Shown here: positions 23,757 through 33,312 of the stretch, piece after piece
How positions within the stretch are numbered: position 1 is the first letter of the stretch
Layout: the number at the start of each line of letters is the position of its first letter
Assembly: GCA_013388905.1 (NCBI GenBank)
Contig: JACAEI010000031.1
Location: 62,001-126,000, forward strand
DNA: 64,000 nucleotides
DNA from: Candidatus Bathyarchaeota archaeon
GTDB lineage: Archaea > Thermoproteota > Bathyarchaeia > Bathyarchaeales > Bathycorpusculaceae
Direction of reading: 5' to 3'
Translations under genes and position numbers: made by a program
The notes under the pieces: generated by a model
Database searches by the model: none
What the model was told of the DNA's origin: nothing
Seen by the model: the letters and a program-made list of their open reading frames with translations, nothing else

Positions 23757-26700
23757 ATGCCCTACATAAAAAAAATTGAGCTTAAGGGTTTCAAATCCTT
23801 TGGACCGCAAACCGTTAAAGTAGTCCTAGATAAAGGCTTTACAGCCATCACGGGACCAAATGGAAGCGGAAAAACAAACATCATAGATGCAGTTCTATTC
23901 GCTCTATGCGAATTAAGCACAAAGAGGCTACGAGCGGAAAATGCCGCTAAACTAATTTTTCATGGCTCCGAGAAGGCTGGACTAGAAAGAGCCAAAGTAG
24001 CTAAAGTCATAATACAATTTGACAACACAGACGGGCGCATGCCGGTTGACACAACAACTGTTACTGTCTCTCGAGAAGTCTATAGAAATGGCCAAAGTGT
24101 TTACAGGCTTAATGGTCGAAGAATCTCGCGGACGCATGTTTTAGACGTTCTCTCCATGGCGGGAATCAGCTCCACCAGTCAAAACATAATCTTACAAGGA
24201 ACAATCACACGTCTAGCGGACATATCTCCTATGGAACGTAGAAAAATAATTGAAGACTTGGTTGGAATAGCCCAATATGACACTGAAAAAGCTGAGGCTG
24301 AGGAGAAACTCCGCGCTGCAGACTTATCTATACGCACAGCTATGGGCAGAATAGACGAGGTCCAAAAGCGAGTAGACGACTTAGAAAGAGAACGCAATGA
24401 ACTATTAAGAAGCAACTTCATTCAAAACGAGATAAAAAAATTTGAGGCAGTTAAAATTTCGCATGAGATGGCTGAGATTCAAGAGAAAGTAGAGGAAGTG
24501 TCCGCTCAAGCAGATAAGATCAGAAGTAGAGTCGAAAAACTAAGGCATTTGCGTGAGGACTATAGGTCAAAGAGAAGAGAAGTTGAAGGTGAATGGCGCA
24601 AACTGAGCTCAGAAATAGTAGAAGAAGGTGGCTCCCAAGTATTAAAGGTTCAAATAAGAATTGGGGAGCTAAAATCGAAATTAACAGAATTAACAACAAA
24701 AATCACTTCGGGGAAAACCAGTCTTGAGGGCTTAAAAAGGGTTAGAGAAAACAATTTTCAGCAATATCAAACTATTCGAAAAGAAATCCGCGAAAACCGA
24801 CTGAAAATCAAAAAATTACGAAGCGAACACGAAGAAATTTCGCGTCAAATAGCTATAAAACAAGCCGAGCATGACACTTTAGCAAGCGAGACAGCTCAAC
24901 TTTGGGAGAACCTAGGCGAAAACAGCAAAAGAATACGTGAAATCGAGCAGCAGCTTGACAATCATTATAAACGGCTTACATTCTTAAGGTCAGAACACGT
25001 AAAAAATCAAACAGCCATCAAACTACGCGCAAGGCGCCTAAAAGACTTAACCGACCGCTACGAAAGATTCGAAGCAACAAAAAATGAGTTGGAAAAATCC
25101 TTTGCAGACCTTGAAAAAGTGCAGAAAGAACAGAAAACACAGTTAAAAAATCTAGAGCGCATGCTTGAACGTAGAATAGCACAAAAAGAAGCCATAGAAA
25201 AAGAGATAACAGAAGCAGGAAAAATAGCTGACTCTGCCCGAACAGCAGTCATTGAATTTTTGACGCAAAGGGAACTTGCAGAAACCGTGGCTGCAGAAGA
25301 AAAGGCTCTAAGAAGCATAGAAGAACTCGGCGAGTTAGGCGTGATTCCCGGCATCTATGGTAGACTTCGCAACCTTATAAAAATAGACAAAACTTATCAA
25401 CGCGCAATAGAAGCTACAGCAGCCGGATGGCTCGACGCCATAGTCGTCAAAGATTTTGATGCTGCCTTCACGTGCACAGAAACATTACGTAGAATGAAGC
25501 TTGGAAGAATAAAAATAATCCCACTTCAAGGAACCTCAAATCCTAAATCATTCAAAATTCCCCAAAAAGAGGGCATAAACGGCGCCGCTTCTGTCTTTAT
25601 GAAGTACGAAAAGCATTATGAATCTGCAGTTCATTTTGTTTTTGGCGACACACTAGTTGTTACGGATGACAAAACCGCTTTTGCATTGTCCAATGAAGGC
25701 TATCGCGCAGTTACTGTCAACGGAGACCTTTATGAGGTAGGCGGAGCCTTCGAAAGCGGCTACTATCGTGCTCCAATAGATTTTTCTACAATTATCCCCA
25801 GTGAAGCAGCCATAAAAAGTCTTGATGAAGCCGTTAAAGCTTTACAGCAGCATCTTTCAAGAAGAGACAGTGATGTAATCTCTTTTGAGGAAGAAATTGC
25901 CAAAACTCGAGTTGAAATTGCTCATTTGTCTGAAGCCATAACGACACTCGATAGAGAATTGGTCAGGGTCAAAAGAAGTGTTAAAAGAACAAAAGCTAAC
26001 ATAAGACGGGTTAACAGTTCCATTGAACGGCTGAAGAAGGAAGTGGATTACGAAAAGACACAGATGTGGCTCCACAAGGCTGAGCGAAACGCAATACAGA
26101 GAGAAATGCGAAAACTCCAAAACGAATTAGCCGCTTTAAGGAGAAAAACAGACCCTTCACACATTCAGGAGATGGAGGTTAAAAGGGAAAGACTTGCCGA
26201 AGAAATAATCACTTTGAGGCAGAAACTCGGTGCAATCCAGACGGAAATGTCAACATTGCAGTCCCAATTTGACAACGTTCTAAGGATTGGATATCAAAAT
26301 GCAAAAATCCAACTTGCCAAAGTTGAACAACAACTGAGAAAAGTTGAGAAAGAAGTGGAAGAAGCGCTTCAACAACGGGAAACACTAAAACAAGAAATTG
26401 GCGAATTGGAAAAAAGCAGAGTTCAACTTTCCAAAACAGTCTTATCCGCTAGAGACGAAGCCAAAAAATTCACAGCCCAAATAGATGACATAGACAAAGA
26501 ACTCCGCAATCTTGATTCAGAATATGAACAGACAGATCGCCTGCTAAGCCAACTTCAACTGAACATTCAAACGTCCATGCTTCAGCTTCAACAACATCGA
26601 AGTCAACTCAGACAATTTGGCTACGAGCACCCATTAGAAGTCACGCCAAAACAGGTTGAGGAGGCTGAAACTTCCATTAATATGATGCAGTTTGAACTAG

Positions 26701-27308
26701 AAAGAATAGGCGCAGTAAATCAGCTCGCTCTATCCCATTATGCGGAACAAATTTCACGATATAAGGAGCTTTCGCTAAGAATGAACGAGCTAGAGCGGGA
26801 AAAACAAGCTATAGTGCAGTTTATGAACGAAATCGAAGACAAAAAACGCAAAGTGTTTGTAGAAGCCTTCGAAAAAATCAACACTAACCTAGAGAAATAT
26901 TTCTCAAAACTCACAGGAGGCGGAACTACCACATTAAAACTTGAAAATCCAGATGAGCCTTTTTCAGGCGGCATAGAAATGCTTGTCCAATTTCCACGCA
27001 AGCCCTCAATAGTTGTAAGCGGAGCCAGCGGCGGCGAACGTTCAGTCGCAGCTGTCGCCTTCTTATTCGCGTTACAAGAGTTTACGCCCGCATCATTCTA
27101 CATTCTCGACGAAATAGACGCCCACTTAGACGCTTTCCACGTAGCAAAACTCGCTGATCTCCTTCTTGAGGAATCAGAAAAAACCCAATTTATAGTTATT
27201 ACATTAAAGCCTGAAATGGTGAATAAAGCGCAAAAAGTTTATGGAGTTTACGAACGCAACGGAGTTTCAAACGTTATATCTGCCAAGTTCTTGGAGGTAC
27301 AAGGCTAA
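23757..27308 (+). CDS. smc: SMC chromosome segregation ATPase
   Basis: 1183 residues, the normal SMC length. Head: Walker A G33-P-N-G-S-G-K39-T and the LKGFKSFGP start. Two long coiled coils (about 170-500 and 680-1010) flank the hinge at about 510-670 (GVIPGIYGRLRNLI, GGAFESGYYRAPI). The C-terminal head carries the SGASGGERS signature and the ILDEIDAHLD Walker B. With ScpA and ScpB directly downstream it forms condensin for chromosome organisation. A nested hairpin lies in its leader. Confidence 0.97.
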   Translation: MPYIKKIELKGFKSFGPQTVKVVLDKGFTAITGPNGSGKTNIIDAVLFALCELSTKRLRAENAAKLIFHGSEKAGLERAKVAKVIIQFDNTDGRMPVDTTTVTVSREVYRNGQSVYRLNGRRISRTHVLDVLSMAGISSTSQNIILQGTITRLADISPMERRKIIEDLVGIAQYDTEKAEAEEKLRAADLSIRTAMGRIDEVQKRVDDLERERNELLRSNFIQNEIKKFEAVKISHEMAEIQEKVEEVSAQADKIRSRVEKLRHLREDYRSKRREVEGEWRKLSSEIVEEGGSQVLKVQIRIGELKSKLTELTTKITSGKTSLEGLKRVRENNFQQYQTIRKEIRENRLKIKKLRSEHEEISRQIAIKQAEHDTLASETAQLWENLGENSKRIREIEQQLDNHYKRLTFLRSEHVKNQTAIKLRARRLKDLTDRYERFEATKNELEKSFADLEKVQKEQKTQLKNLERMLERRIAQKEAIEKEITEAGKIADSARTAVIEFLTQRELAETVAAEEKALRSIEELGELGVIPGIYGRLRNLIKIDKTYQRAIEATAAGWLDAIVVKDFDAAFTCTETLRRMKLGRIKIIPLQGTSNPKSFKIPQKEGINGAASVFMKYEKHYESAVHFVFGDTLVVTDDKTAFALSNEGYRAVTVNGDLYEVGGAFESGYYRAPIDFSTIIPSEAAIKSLDEAVKALQQHLSRRDSDVISFEEEIAKTRVEIAHLSEAITTLDRELVRVKRSVKRTKANIRRVNSSIERLKKEVDYEKTQMWLHKAERNAIQREMRKLQNELAALRRKTDPSHIQEMEVKRERLAEEIITLRQKLGAIQTEMSTLQSQFDNVLRIGYQNAKIQLAKVEQQLRKVEKEVEEALQQRETLKQEIGELEKSRVQLSKTVLSARDEAKKFTAQIDDIDKELRNLDSEYEQTDRLLSQLQLNIQTSMLQLQQHRSQLRQFGYEHPLEVTPKQVEEAETSINMMQFELERIGAVNQLALSHYAEQISRYKELSLRMNELEREKQAIVQFMNEIEDKKRKVFVEAFEKINTNLEKYFSKLTGGGTTTLKLENPDEPFSGGIEMLVQFPRKPSIVVSGASGGERSVAAVAFLFALQEFTPASFYILDEIDAHLDAFHVAKLADLLLEESEKTQFIVITLKPEMVNKAQKVYGVYERNGVSNVISAKFLEVQG

Positions 27309-28010
27309 ATGGCGTCTGCAGTTATCAAAAGACCTTTTTATCTACGCCCTCCATGGAATATTCTCTTCGATTTTCACAAACTTGAAAAACTTACTCCATG
27401 GAACGTTAACATTGCCTATCTGCTCTCGTCTTTTCTCGAGGAAATGGAAAGGAGTGGGCAAGTGGATTTTAGGGCGTCAGGTGTAGCGCTTGATTCTTCA
27501 GCTCTCATATACCTTATGAAATCTAAGCTTTTGCTTAAGCTTGAAGAACCACCGCCTCCGCCTAAGCCTCCGCAAGATTTTCTTCCTCCACCATTGTTTT
27601 TGCCGCTTAGACACGAATTAACTTCAACAACCATAAAGCATCTCCTAGAAGTGTTAGACGATGTCTTAAGAGGAGAGAAATTAATCAATTTAGAAAAAGC
27701 TGTTGCAGAACCTATTCTTCCTACGCCTTCTGAGATTCTGCCGCAGCTTGACGCTTTTCTAGTTGAAATTGAGCTTCAGATGGAAAGGCTTTACTCTTAT
27801 CTTTCTGAGAAGGTCAAAGGCACCGGAATAATAGAATTTTCAACTTTAATAAAAGACGCAGTGCGCTTAGATGTCATTCGCACTTTCATCCTTTTGCTTT
27901 TCTTAGCGCAAGAAGGAAAAGTAAGCCTATGGCAAAATGAAGAAACTGAAGAAATATATGTAACAATTGGAGAATTGAAAATTGCAGAGAGCGGAAAAGC
28001 AAACAGTTGA
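27309..28010 (+). CDS. scpA: ScpA-like kleisin
   Basis: 233 residues. ScpA kleisins bridge SMC heads. The N-terminal helical part (NILFDFHKLEKLTPWNVNIAYLLSSFLEEM) would bind the SMC neck, a proline-rich acidic linker follows (about 80-100), and the C-terminal winged helix (FILLLFLAQEGKVSLWQNE) would bind the SMC cap. It starts directly after the smc stop and overlaps scpB by 29 bases, so the three are one unit. Confidence 0.9.
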   Translation: MASAVIKRPFYLRPPWNILFDFHKLEKLTPWNVNIAYLLSSFLEEMERSGQVDFRASGVALDSSALIYLMKSKLLLKLEEPPPPPKPPQDFLPPPLFLPLRHELTSTTIKHLLEVLDDVLRGEKLINLEKAVAEPILPTPSEILPQLDAFLVEIELQMERLYSYLSEKVKGTGIIEFSTLIKDAVRLDVIRTFILLLFLAQEGKVSLWQNEETEEIYVTIGELKIAESGKANS

Positions 28011-28584
28011 TTTGGCTGGAAGCCCTCCTGAAAAGCCTTCTACAGAAAGAATACAGCGAAATTTAGCTCTTTTAGAAGCCGCCTTATACGTTGCTGGACG
28101 CCCATTAGACCTAAACGAGTTATGCTCTGTCTTGAAAACGCGCTCAAAAAATAAGACAAAAAAGTTCATAAAAATATTGGCGAGTGAATATGCGGACAGA
28201 AACACAGCCCTCGAAATTTTGGAGTTGAAAGATGAGCGATATGTTTTACAGTTAAAGGCTGAGTACACTCCTCTCGTCAAAAGGCTTGTCAATAGACCTT
28301 TGCTTTCTACTGGTCCGTTGAAAACACTTTCTTACATAGCCTATAGACAGCCAATTTCTCAAAAAAGGGTCGTTGATGTGCGTGGGCATCACGTATACAG
28401 TCACATTAAACTGTTAAAAGAAATGGGCTTAGTCGTTGCTGAAAGAAGCGGACGCTCACTTGTGCTTAGAACAAGTGAATATTTTGCAGATTATTTCGGT
28501 TTAAGCCATGATTTAGCAACTATGAAAAGAGAACTGGCAAATGTTTTCAAAGATTTCGCAAAGCAAGAAAAGCTCAGCTCTTAG
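27982..28584 (+). CDS. scpB: ScpB-like condensin subunit
   Basis: 200 residues with two winged helices, about 28-105 and 110-180 (LEAALYVAGRPLDLNEL, PLKTLSYIAYRQPISQKRVVDVRG). ScpB dimers bind ScpA and regulate SMC. The TTG start at 27982 lies inside the scpA end; no better-supported in-frame start is seen and the N-terminal tail is short. It is the last gene of smc-scpA-scpB. Confidence 0.9.
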   Translation: MQRAEKQTVDLAGSPPEKPSTERIQRNLALLEAALYVAGRPLDLNELCSVLKTRSKNKTKKFIKILASEYADRNTALEILELKDERYVLQLKAEYTPLVKRLVNRPLLSTGPLKTLSYIAYRQPISQKRVVDVRGHHVYSHIKLLKEMGLVVAERSGRSLVLRTSEYFADYFGLSHDLATMKRELANVFKDFAKQEKLSS

Positions 28585-28648
28585 ACGGATAGGTTTATAT
28601 TTAAAATGTCGGTGATAGTGAACATCAAATTTAAAAGGTAAATCAATC

Positions 28649-29047
28649 ATGTCAGTTTGGCATGGTCACTCCCACAAGAAAAAACCTTCAGGCGGCAGAA
28701 AAAGAGCCTACAGAGGAAAAAGAAAGTTTGAACAAGGCTCATTCCCAGTAGAAACGATACTGGGAGAATCTAAACTGAAAATTGAAATAGGAAGAGGCAG
28801 AACTACGAAAATCAAAGTTTTAGCCTCCAAATATGCTGTTGTGACCGACCAAAAAAGTGGAAAAACAGAAAAAGTCGAAATAATGCGAGTAGTCAGAAAC
28901 CCAGCAAATATAGACTACGATCGCAGAGGAGTAATAACCAAAGGCGCAGTGATAGAAACTCCACTTGGATTAGCACGCGTCACTTCACGTCCAGGACAAC
29001 ACGGCATAATAAATGCTGTTCTAATGGGCGAGAAAGAAGAAAGCTAA
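28649..29047 (+). CDS. rps8e: Ribosomal protein eS8
   Basis: 132 residues. The basic N-terminus (SVWHGHSHKKKPSGGRKRAYRGKRKFEQG) and the ending VTSRPGQHGIINAVL are diagnostic of archaeal/eukaryotic S8e, a small-subunit protein. The upstream 64 bases hold a TTTATATTTAAAA promoter-like stretch, so it appears separately transcribed. Its 3' end overlaps the convergent SRP19 gene by 4 bases. Confidence 0.96.
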   Translation: MSVWHGHSHKKKPSGGRKRAYRGKRKFEQGSFPVETILGESKLKIEIGRGRTTKIKVLASKYAVVTDQKSGKTEKVEIMRVVRNPANIDYDRRGVITKGAVIETPLGLARVTSRPGQHGIINAVLMGEKEES

Positions 29048-29346
29048 TCCTTTTTCAGATTAACGCTTCGAATTTTTATTAGCTGCTTTGCAATCTTTTT
29101 AATCGTCTTATCTTTTGCCTCATTCTTCTTCACGAGAAGCATGCCCGTTTTCAGCCAAGGTGTCTTCGAGTAACCCGCATTCTCAACAAGTTCACATTTC
29201 AGACCGAGTCTTTCTGCAGCATCTTTCACCTCTAAGATTTTTGGCAAAGGCACAGCTAAACTTTTTGGGATTTGCCGCCCTTCCTTTCTAGTTCTCGTCG
29301 AGTCAAAGTAGGCTGGCCATAATATTATTTTGTCTTGTTTGCGCAT
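29044..29346 (-). CDS. srp19: Signal recognition particle protein SRP19
   Basis: 100 residues. SRP19 binds the tips of 7S RNA helices 6 and 8 and prepares the site for SRP54. IILWPAYFDSTRTRKEGRQIPKSLAV is diagnostic, and the GRQIP segment contacts RNA. Basic residues end the protein. It is the last gene of the long minus-strand run, 12 bases after gltX. Confidence 0.94.
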   Translation of the reverse strand: MRKQDKIILWPAYFDSTRTRKEGRQIPKSLAVPLPKILEVKDAAERLGLKCELVENAGYSKTPWLKTGMLLVKKNEAKDKTIKKIAKQLIKIRSVNLKKD

Positions 29347-29358
29347 GGATAGTTCTCC

Positions 29359-31149
29359 TTATTTATGAGCATAATAGGCTGTTAATTTTGTGTTAATTTT
29401 GTCGATTCTAACGAAACCGAACCTTTCGAACTGTATTATATTATTTGGCTTTAACTTTTTACAAGCATTTTCAGCGATTCCTTCAGCTACCGTTGCGTCT
29501 GGCATAACAACTCGGCAAGGCATGTCCTCTCCCACCGGTATCCAATGGATTAACTGCGCCTTAGCTTTTCTCGCCTCCTCGTAAGATTCACTTATGAAGA
29601 ATGCCTCAGCCGAATAAACGCTTGTGCTTTCGATTTTTATGTTGAAAAGCTCCATTAGCCTAATTACATTTCCAGACGTGAATACTTCCATGTCTTTCTT
29701 TGAAACCCAGAAAATGCCAGAGCCGTCTTTTTCAGGCTTTACTGTATATTCTCTGTATCCTCTTTCAGGTTTTTCTGGATGCAAATGCAGCTTCACCGTG
29801 AACGTTTTCGGAATCTGCTTCACTTTCAGTTCTATAGGATTGTTCACGAAGAAGTACCTGTCAGCTGTTGGATCCAAGATTTTGCGGTTGTAAGCGTAGA
29901 GGTTCTCCCAGCTTAAAATAACGTCCGACGTTTTAGGTCCGACATCAATAATCATCTTCTTTATCGCTTCTGGCATTATTCCACGCCTTCTTAAGGCTGC
30001 AAAAGTCGCTAACCGCGGGTCATCCCAATCCTCGTATACGCCTTCTCTTATTCCTTGAACAATTTTCGACTTGCTTAGAGATGCTCCAGTAATTTTTAGT
30101 CTGCCGTAATGGATGGCTTCAGGATATTTCCAGCCAAAGTGTTTATACATGTACTCTTGTCGAACCATGTTTGTCAAGTGTTCTTTTCCACGGATTATGT
30201 GCGTTATCCCCATCAAATGGTCGTCTACACCGCACGCCAGATTGTACAAGGGCCAAGCGTGATATTTGCTTCCGACCCGTGGATGCGGATATTTCTCTAC
30301 GTCAATGACTCGTAGAGCAGGCCAATCTCTAACTGCTGGATTTGGGTGGTTCAAATCTGTTTTCACACGGTATACAGCCTCGCCTTCCCAATAGGCGCCT
30401 TCAAGCATGCGCTGCCATCTGTTAAGCTGCTCTTTTATTGGCAGATTGCGGCATTCACATGGTTTACCTGCTAATATTTTCTTTCGAAACGCCTCTGGCT
30501 GACATGTGCAAATGTAGGCATTGCCTTCTTTTAATAAACGCTCTGCATACTCGTAGTATATGGGAATCCTATCACTTTGAACATATTCTTCGTCGGATTT
30601 GCATCCAAGCCAAGCTAGATCCTCTCTGATGTGGTCGTAAAACTCCAACACTGGCCTTTTCAATTTGGGGTCTGTGTCCTCGAAACGTAAAATGAATTTG
30701 CCCTTATACATCCGTGCATATTCGTGGCATAATATTATGGCTCTTGCCGAACCTAAGTGTAGAACGCAGTCGGGGTTAGGAGAAAACCGCGTAATAACCT
30801 GCGCATATTTGTCTGTGTTTGGCAAAGGTGGCAGGCGCTTTTCCTCATCCACTTTTTCTTTTATAAGAGATTCTGGCCATTCATTGGCAACAATACGTTG
30901 CTGTTCACCTAATGAGAGATTATTAACTTCCTCAATGATTTCATTGACCAGCGCTGATAATTCCTTGACTTTTGTTCTAAACTCGGGTTTTTCGCCTAAA
31001 ATTTTTCCTATAACTGAACCAGACTGCGCTTTGCCACCATGCTTAACAGCGTTTAACAAGGCAATTTTTCGAATAATTTCCTTAAGCTCAACGTTTTCTT
31101 TAGTCGGCAACAGCTTTACACTCTTTATAGGCTTAGATTTTCCTTTCAA
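29359..31149 (-). CDS. gltX: Glutamyl-tRNA synthetase, archaeal type
   Basis: 596 residues. An archaeal N-terminal extension (about 1-100) precedes the class I catalytic core with the HIGH-type motif in TRFSPNPDCVLHLGSARA and the KMSKS-type SLSKSK. The C-terminal anticodon-binding part (about 440-596) looks like the beta-barrel GlnRS-like type of archaea, not the bacterial helical type. It charges tRNA-Glu, probably also tRNA-Gln if GatDE is present elsewhere. It overlaps the upstream prenyl synthase gene by 17 bases. Confidence 0.95.
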   Translation of the reverse strand: MKGKSKPIKSVKLLPTKENVELKEIIRKIALLNAVKHGGKAQSGSVIGKILGEKPEFRTKVKELSALVNEIIEEVNNLSLGEQQRIVANEWPESLIKEKVDEEKRLPPLPNTDKYAQVITRFSPNPDCVLHLGSARAIILCHEYARMYKGKFILRFEDTDPKLKRPVLEFYDHIREDLAWLGCKSDEEYVQSDRIPIYYEYAERLLKEGNAYICTCQPEAFRKKILAGKPCECRNLPIKEQLNRWQRMLEGAYWEGEAVYRVKTDLNHPNPAVRDWPALRVIDVEKYPHPRVGSKYHAWPLYNLACGVDDHLMGITHIIRGKEHLTNMVRQEYMYKHFGWKYPEAIHYGRLKITGASLSKSKIVQGIREGVYEDWDDPRLATFAALRRRGIMPEAIKKMIIDVGPKTSDVILSWENLYAYNRKILDPTADRYFFVNNPIELKVKQIPKTFTVKLHLHPEKPERGYREYTVKPEKDGSGIFWVSKKDMEVFTSGNVIRLMELFNIKIESTSVYSAEAFFISESYEEARKAKAQLIHWIPVGEDMPCRVVMPDATVAEGIAENACKKLKPNNIIQFERFGFVRIDKINTKLTAYYAHK

Positions 31150-32203
31150 TTAAGAAGCGTGCAAACGCATTTAGTTTTTCCTTCGCATCTGATTTTGACA
31201 AAAGTTTTTCAGCTTCACTCCAACTCTCTTCAACAATTTTCCTAGCAAACCGTTTTACATATTCTACGGAACCATATTTTTTCATAATAGCTATAGCTTC
31301 ATCTTTCAGTTTTTGGTCTGAAGTGTGCATGTTAAGAATTTCAACAATACGCTTTTTATCCTCAACTTTTGCAATCTTCAACGTGTGGATGACTATTAGG
31401 CTTCGTTTTCCTTCCGTTATATCTTGTCCATATCCACCTTTCTTTTCTACAAACTCTTTGCTTGTAATGTCTAGAATATCATCTTGCATTTGGAAGGCTA
31501 TGCCTATGCTTTCAGCAAAGCTTCCAAGTTTTTCTACAAGCTCATCATTTGCATCTGCCAACACAGCAGCAATTTTTGCAGCCATTCGCGCCAAAGTCCC
31601 TGTTTTATAAGCGCACATCTGTAGATAGTCCTTCTCATCAATTTTATCGGCATTTGCTAAGCCTCTATGCCACGCAATGTCCATTGCTTGACCTAGGCTT
31701 AGGCTAATCATTTCTTGCACGTAAATTTCGTAAACTTTGTGCAGTTTTTCCGAGGGAATTTCATCTCTTTTTTCTATTAGTGGCAGAAGTGGCAGATAGT
31801 ACATGGCATTTCCAGCGTTTATGGCTGTGTCTAAGCCATAGATTTTGTATGTGCAAGGTTTTCCTCTGCGAAATTCTGAAGAGTCCTCTATGTCGTCCAC
31901 CATCAATGTTCCGTTATGGATTACTTCTGGGATTATCGCAAAATCCACAAAATCCTCTGATCTTTTACCTAATGCTTCACATATTAACAGAAATAGAGCA
32001 GGACGCCATCTTTTTCCGCCTCGGTCAAGAAACTCCCAAATTGGCTCTGCAATTGTCTTGTTTAACGCGTCTAAATTATATGTGTACTGCGGCGGATTTA
32101 GCTTGAATAGAATGGCTTTTTCGGAAAATTTTCTTGGGATATATTTTTCGATAACTTTATCTATCAAAGCGGCTTTCTTTTCAAGAAATCTCTCTATGTC
32201 CAA
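31133..32203 (-). CDS. idsA: Polyprenyl (geranylgeranyl) diphosphate synthase
   Basis: 356 residues. The first Asp-rich motif is D-D-I-E-D in MVDDIEDSSEFRRGKP and the second is QMQDDILDIT; both chelate Mg2+ for chain elongation from IPP. Such enzymes make farnesyl or geranylgeranyl diphosphate for archaeal ether lipids. The product length is not certain from sequence. It lies 3 bases downstream of the IPP isomerase gene, matching the pathway order. Confidence 0.92.
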   Translation of the reverse strand: MDIERFLEKKAALIDKVIEKYIPRKFSEKAILFKLNPPQYTYNLDALNKTIAEPIWEFLDRGGKRWRPALFLLICEALGKRSEDFVDFAIIPEVIHNGTLMVDDIEDSSEFRRGKPCTYKIYGLDTAINAGNAMYYLPLLPLIEKRDEIPSEKLHKVYEIYVQEMISLSLGQAMDIAWHRGLANADKIDEKDYLQMCAYKTGTLARMAAKIAAVLADANDELVEKLGSFAESIGIAFQMQDDILDITSKEFVEKKGGYGQDITEGKRSLIVIHTLKIAKVEDKKRIVEILNMHTSDQKLKDEAIAIMKKYGSVEYVKRFARKIVEESWSEAEKLLSKSDAKEKLNAFARFLIERKI

Positions 32204-32206
32204 GGT

Positions 32207-33310
32207 TTATTTTCTCCCTCTGCGCCCATAGATCTCTACATCAAAACCTCTCATTCTTAGCCATTCTGTTGTCTTACCAGTTATCACGAGTGGAATTTTT
32301 TGTAAGGCTTGAACTGAACCAGCTCCGACAAGAAACATGGTGTTTTTCAGTTCTTCCATCAAAAGTGAAAGCACATTTTTCGTCTCTTTTACGCCTTTAA
32401 TTGCCGTCTGTAACACTGGTTGTGAAAGACTGGTTAGATTTGCACCTAAAGATAGAGCCTTAGCAATTTCAACTCCGTCGCGGATTCCTCCAGAAGCAAT
32501 TACTGGAATATTTACTGATCGGGATACTTCTGCTATGCTGATGGCTGTTGGAATCCCCCAATCCCAGAAAACGTCACTTAATCTACGTTGAAAACTGTTT
32601 TTTTGTTTTTTTGCACGGTAATATTCAACTGCTGCCCAGCTTGTGCCACCCGCGCCGCTCACATCTATACCACTTACGCCTATTGCCTCGAGTTTTTTGG
32701 CCTCTTCTGCAGCTATGCCAGCGCCTGTTTCCTTTACAATAATGGGCTTGTGCAGTTCTTTTGCAACTTCACCTATTTTTTCCAGCACACCCTTAAAGTT
32801 TGTTTGCCCTTCGGGTTGAGTGGTCTCTTGGAGCGGGTTCAAGTGTATCGCTAAAGCATCTGCTTCAATCATTTCCACAACTTTTTCTATCTCTTTTAGG
32901 CTGTAACCATGCACAAGTTGCACTCCGCCTATGTTGGCGATTAGGAATGCTGTTGGCGCTTTTTTACGAGCTATCGTGAATGTCTTTTCGAGTTTTTTGT
33001 CTTCTATCGCGGCTCGTTGACTTCCAACTCCCATACCTAAGCCTAACTCTTCTATAGCTTCTGCGATTGTGGCGTTGATTTTTGTGGCTTCGACTGTTCC
33101 ACCAGTTATGGCGCCTACAATCAATGGTGCAGCAAATCTATGACCAAAAACGGTTGTGGATAAGTCTATTTTCTGCCTGTCAAGTTCTGGCAGCGCACGG
33201 TGGATAAAATGTATATCCTCAAAACCAGTTGTAATTCTTCTAGCTTGAACATTTTGATTCAAAGAAATCTGGATGTGCTCTGCTTTGCGTTTTCGTGTTT
33301 CTTTTGACAA
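32207..33310 (-). CDS. fni: Type 2 isopentenyl-diphosphate delta-isomerase
   Basis: 367 residues, a TIM-barrel FMN enzyme that interconverts IPP and DMAPP. Signature parts include RITTGFEDIHFIHRALPE, PLIVGAITGGT, GVGSQRAAIED, the HLNPLQE acid-base segment, and the C-terminal GGIRDGVEIAKAL FMN-phosphate site. It stands 2 bases from the IPK gene and 3 bases from the prenyl synthase gene, so these pathway steps are co-expressed. Confidence 0.95.
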   Translation of the reverse strand: MSKETRKRKAEHIQISLNQNVQARRITTGFEDIHFIHRALPELDRQKIDLSTTVFGHRFAAPLIVGAITGGTVEATKINATIAEAIEELGLGMGVGSQRAAIEDKKLEKTFTIARKKAPTAFLIANIGGVQLVHGYSLKEIEKVVEMIEADALAIHLNPLQETTQPEGQTNFKGVLEKIGEVAKELHKPIIVKETGAGIAAEEAKKLEAIGVSGIDVSGAGGTSWAAVEYYRAKKQKNSFQRRLSDVFWDWGIPTAISIAEVSRSVNIPVIASGGIRDGVEIAKALSLGANLTSLSQPVLQTAIKGVKETKNVLSLLMEELKNTMFLVGAGSVQALQKIPLVITGKTTEWLRMRGFDVEIYGRRGRK

Positions 33311-33312
33311 TT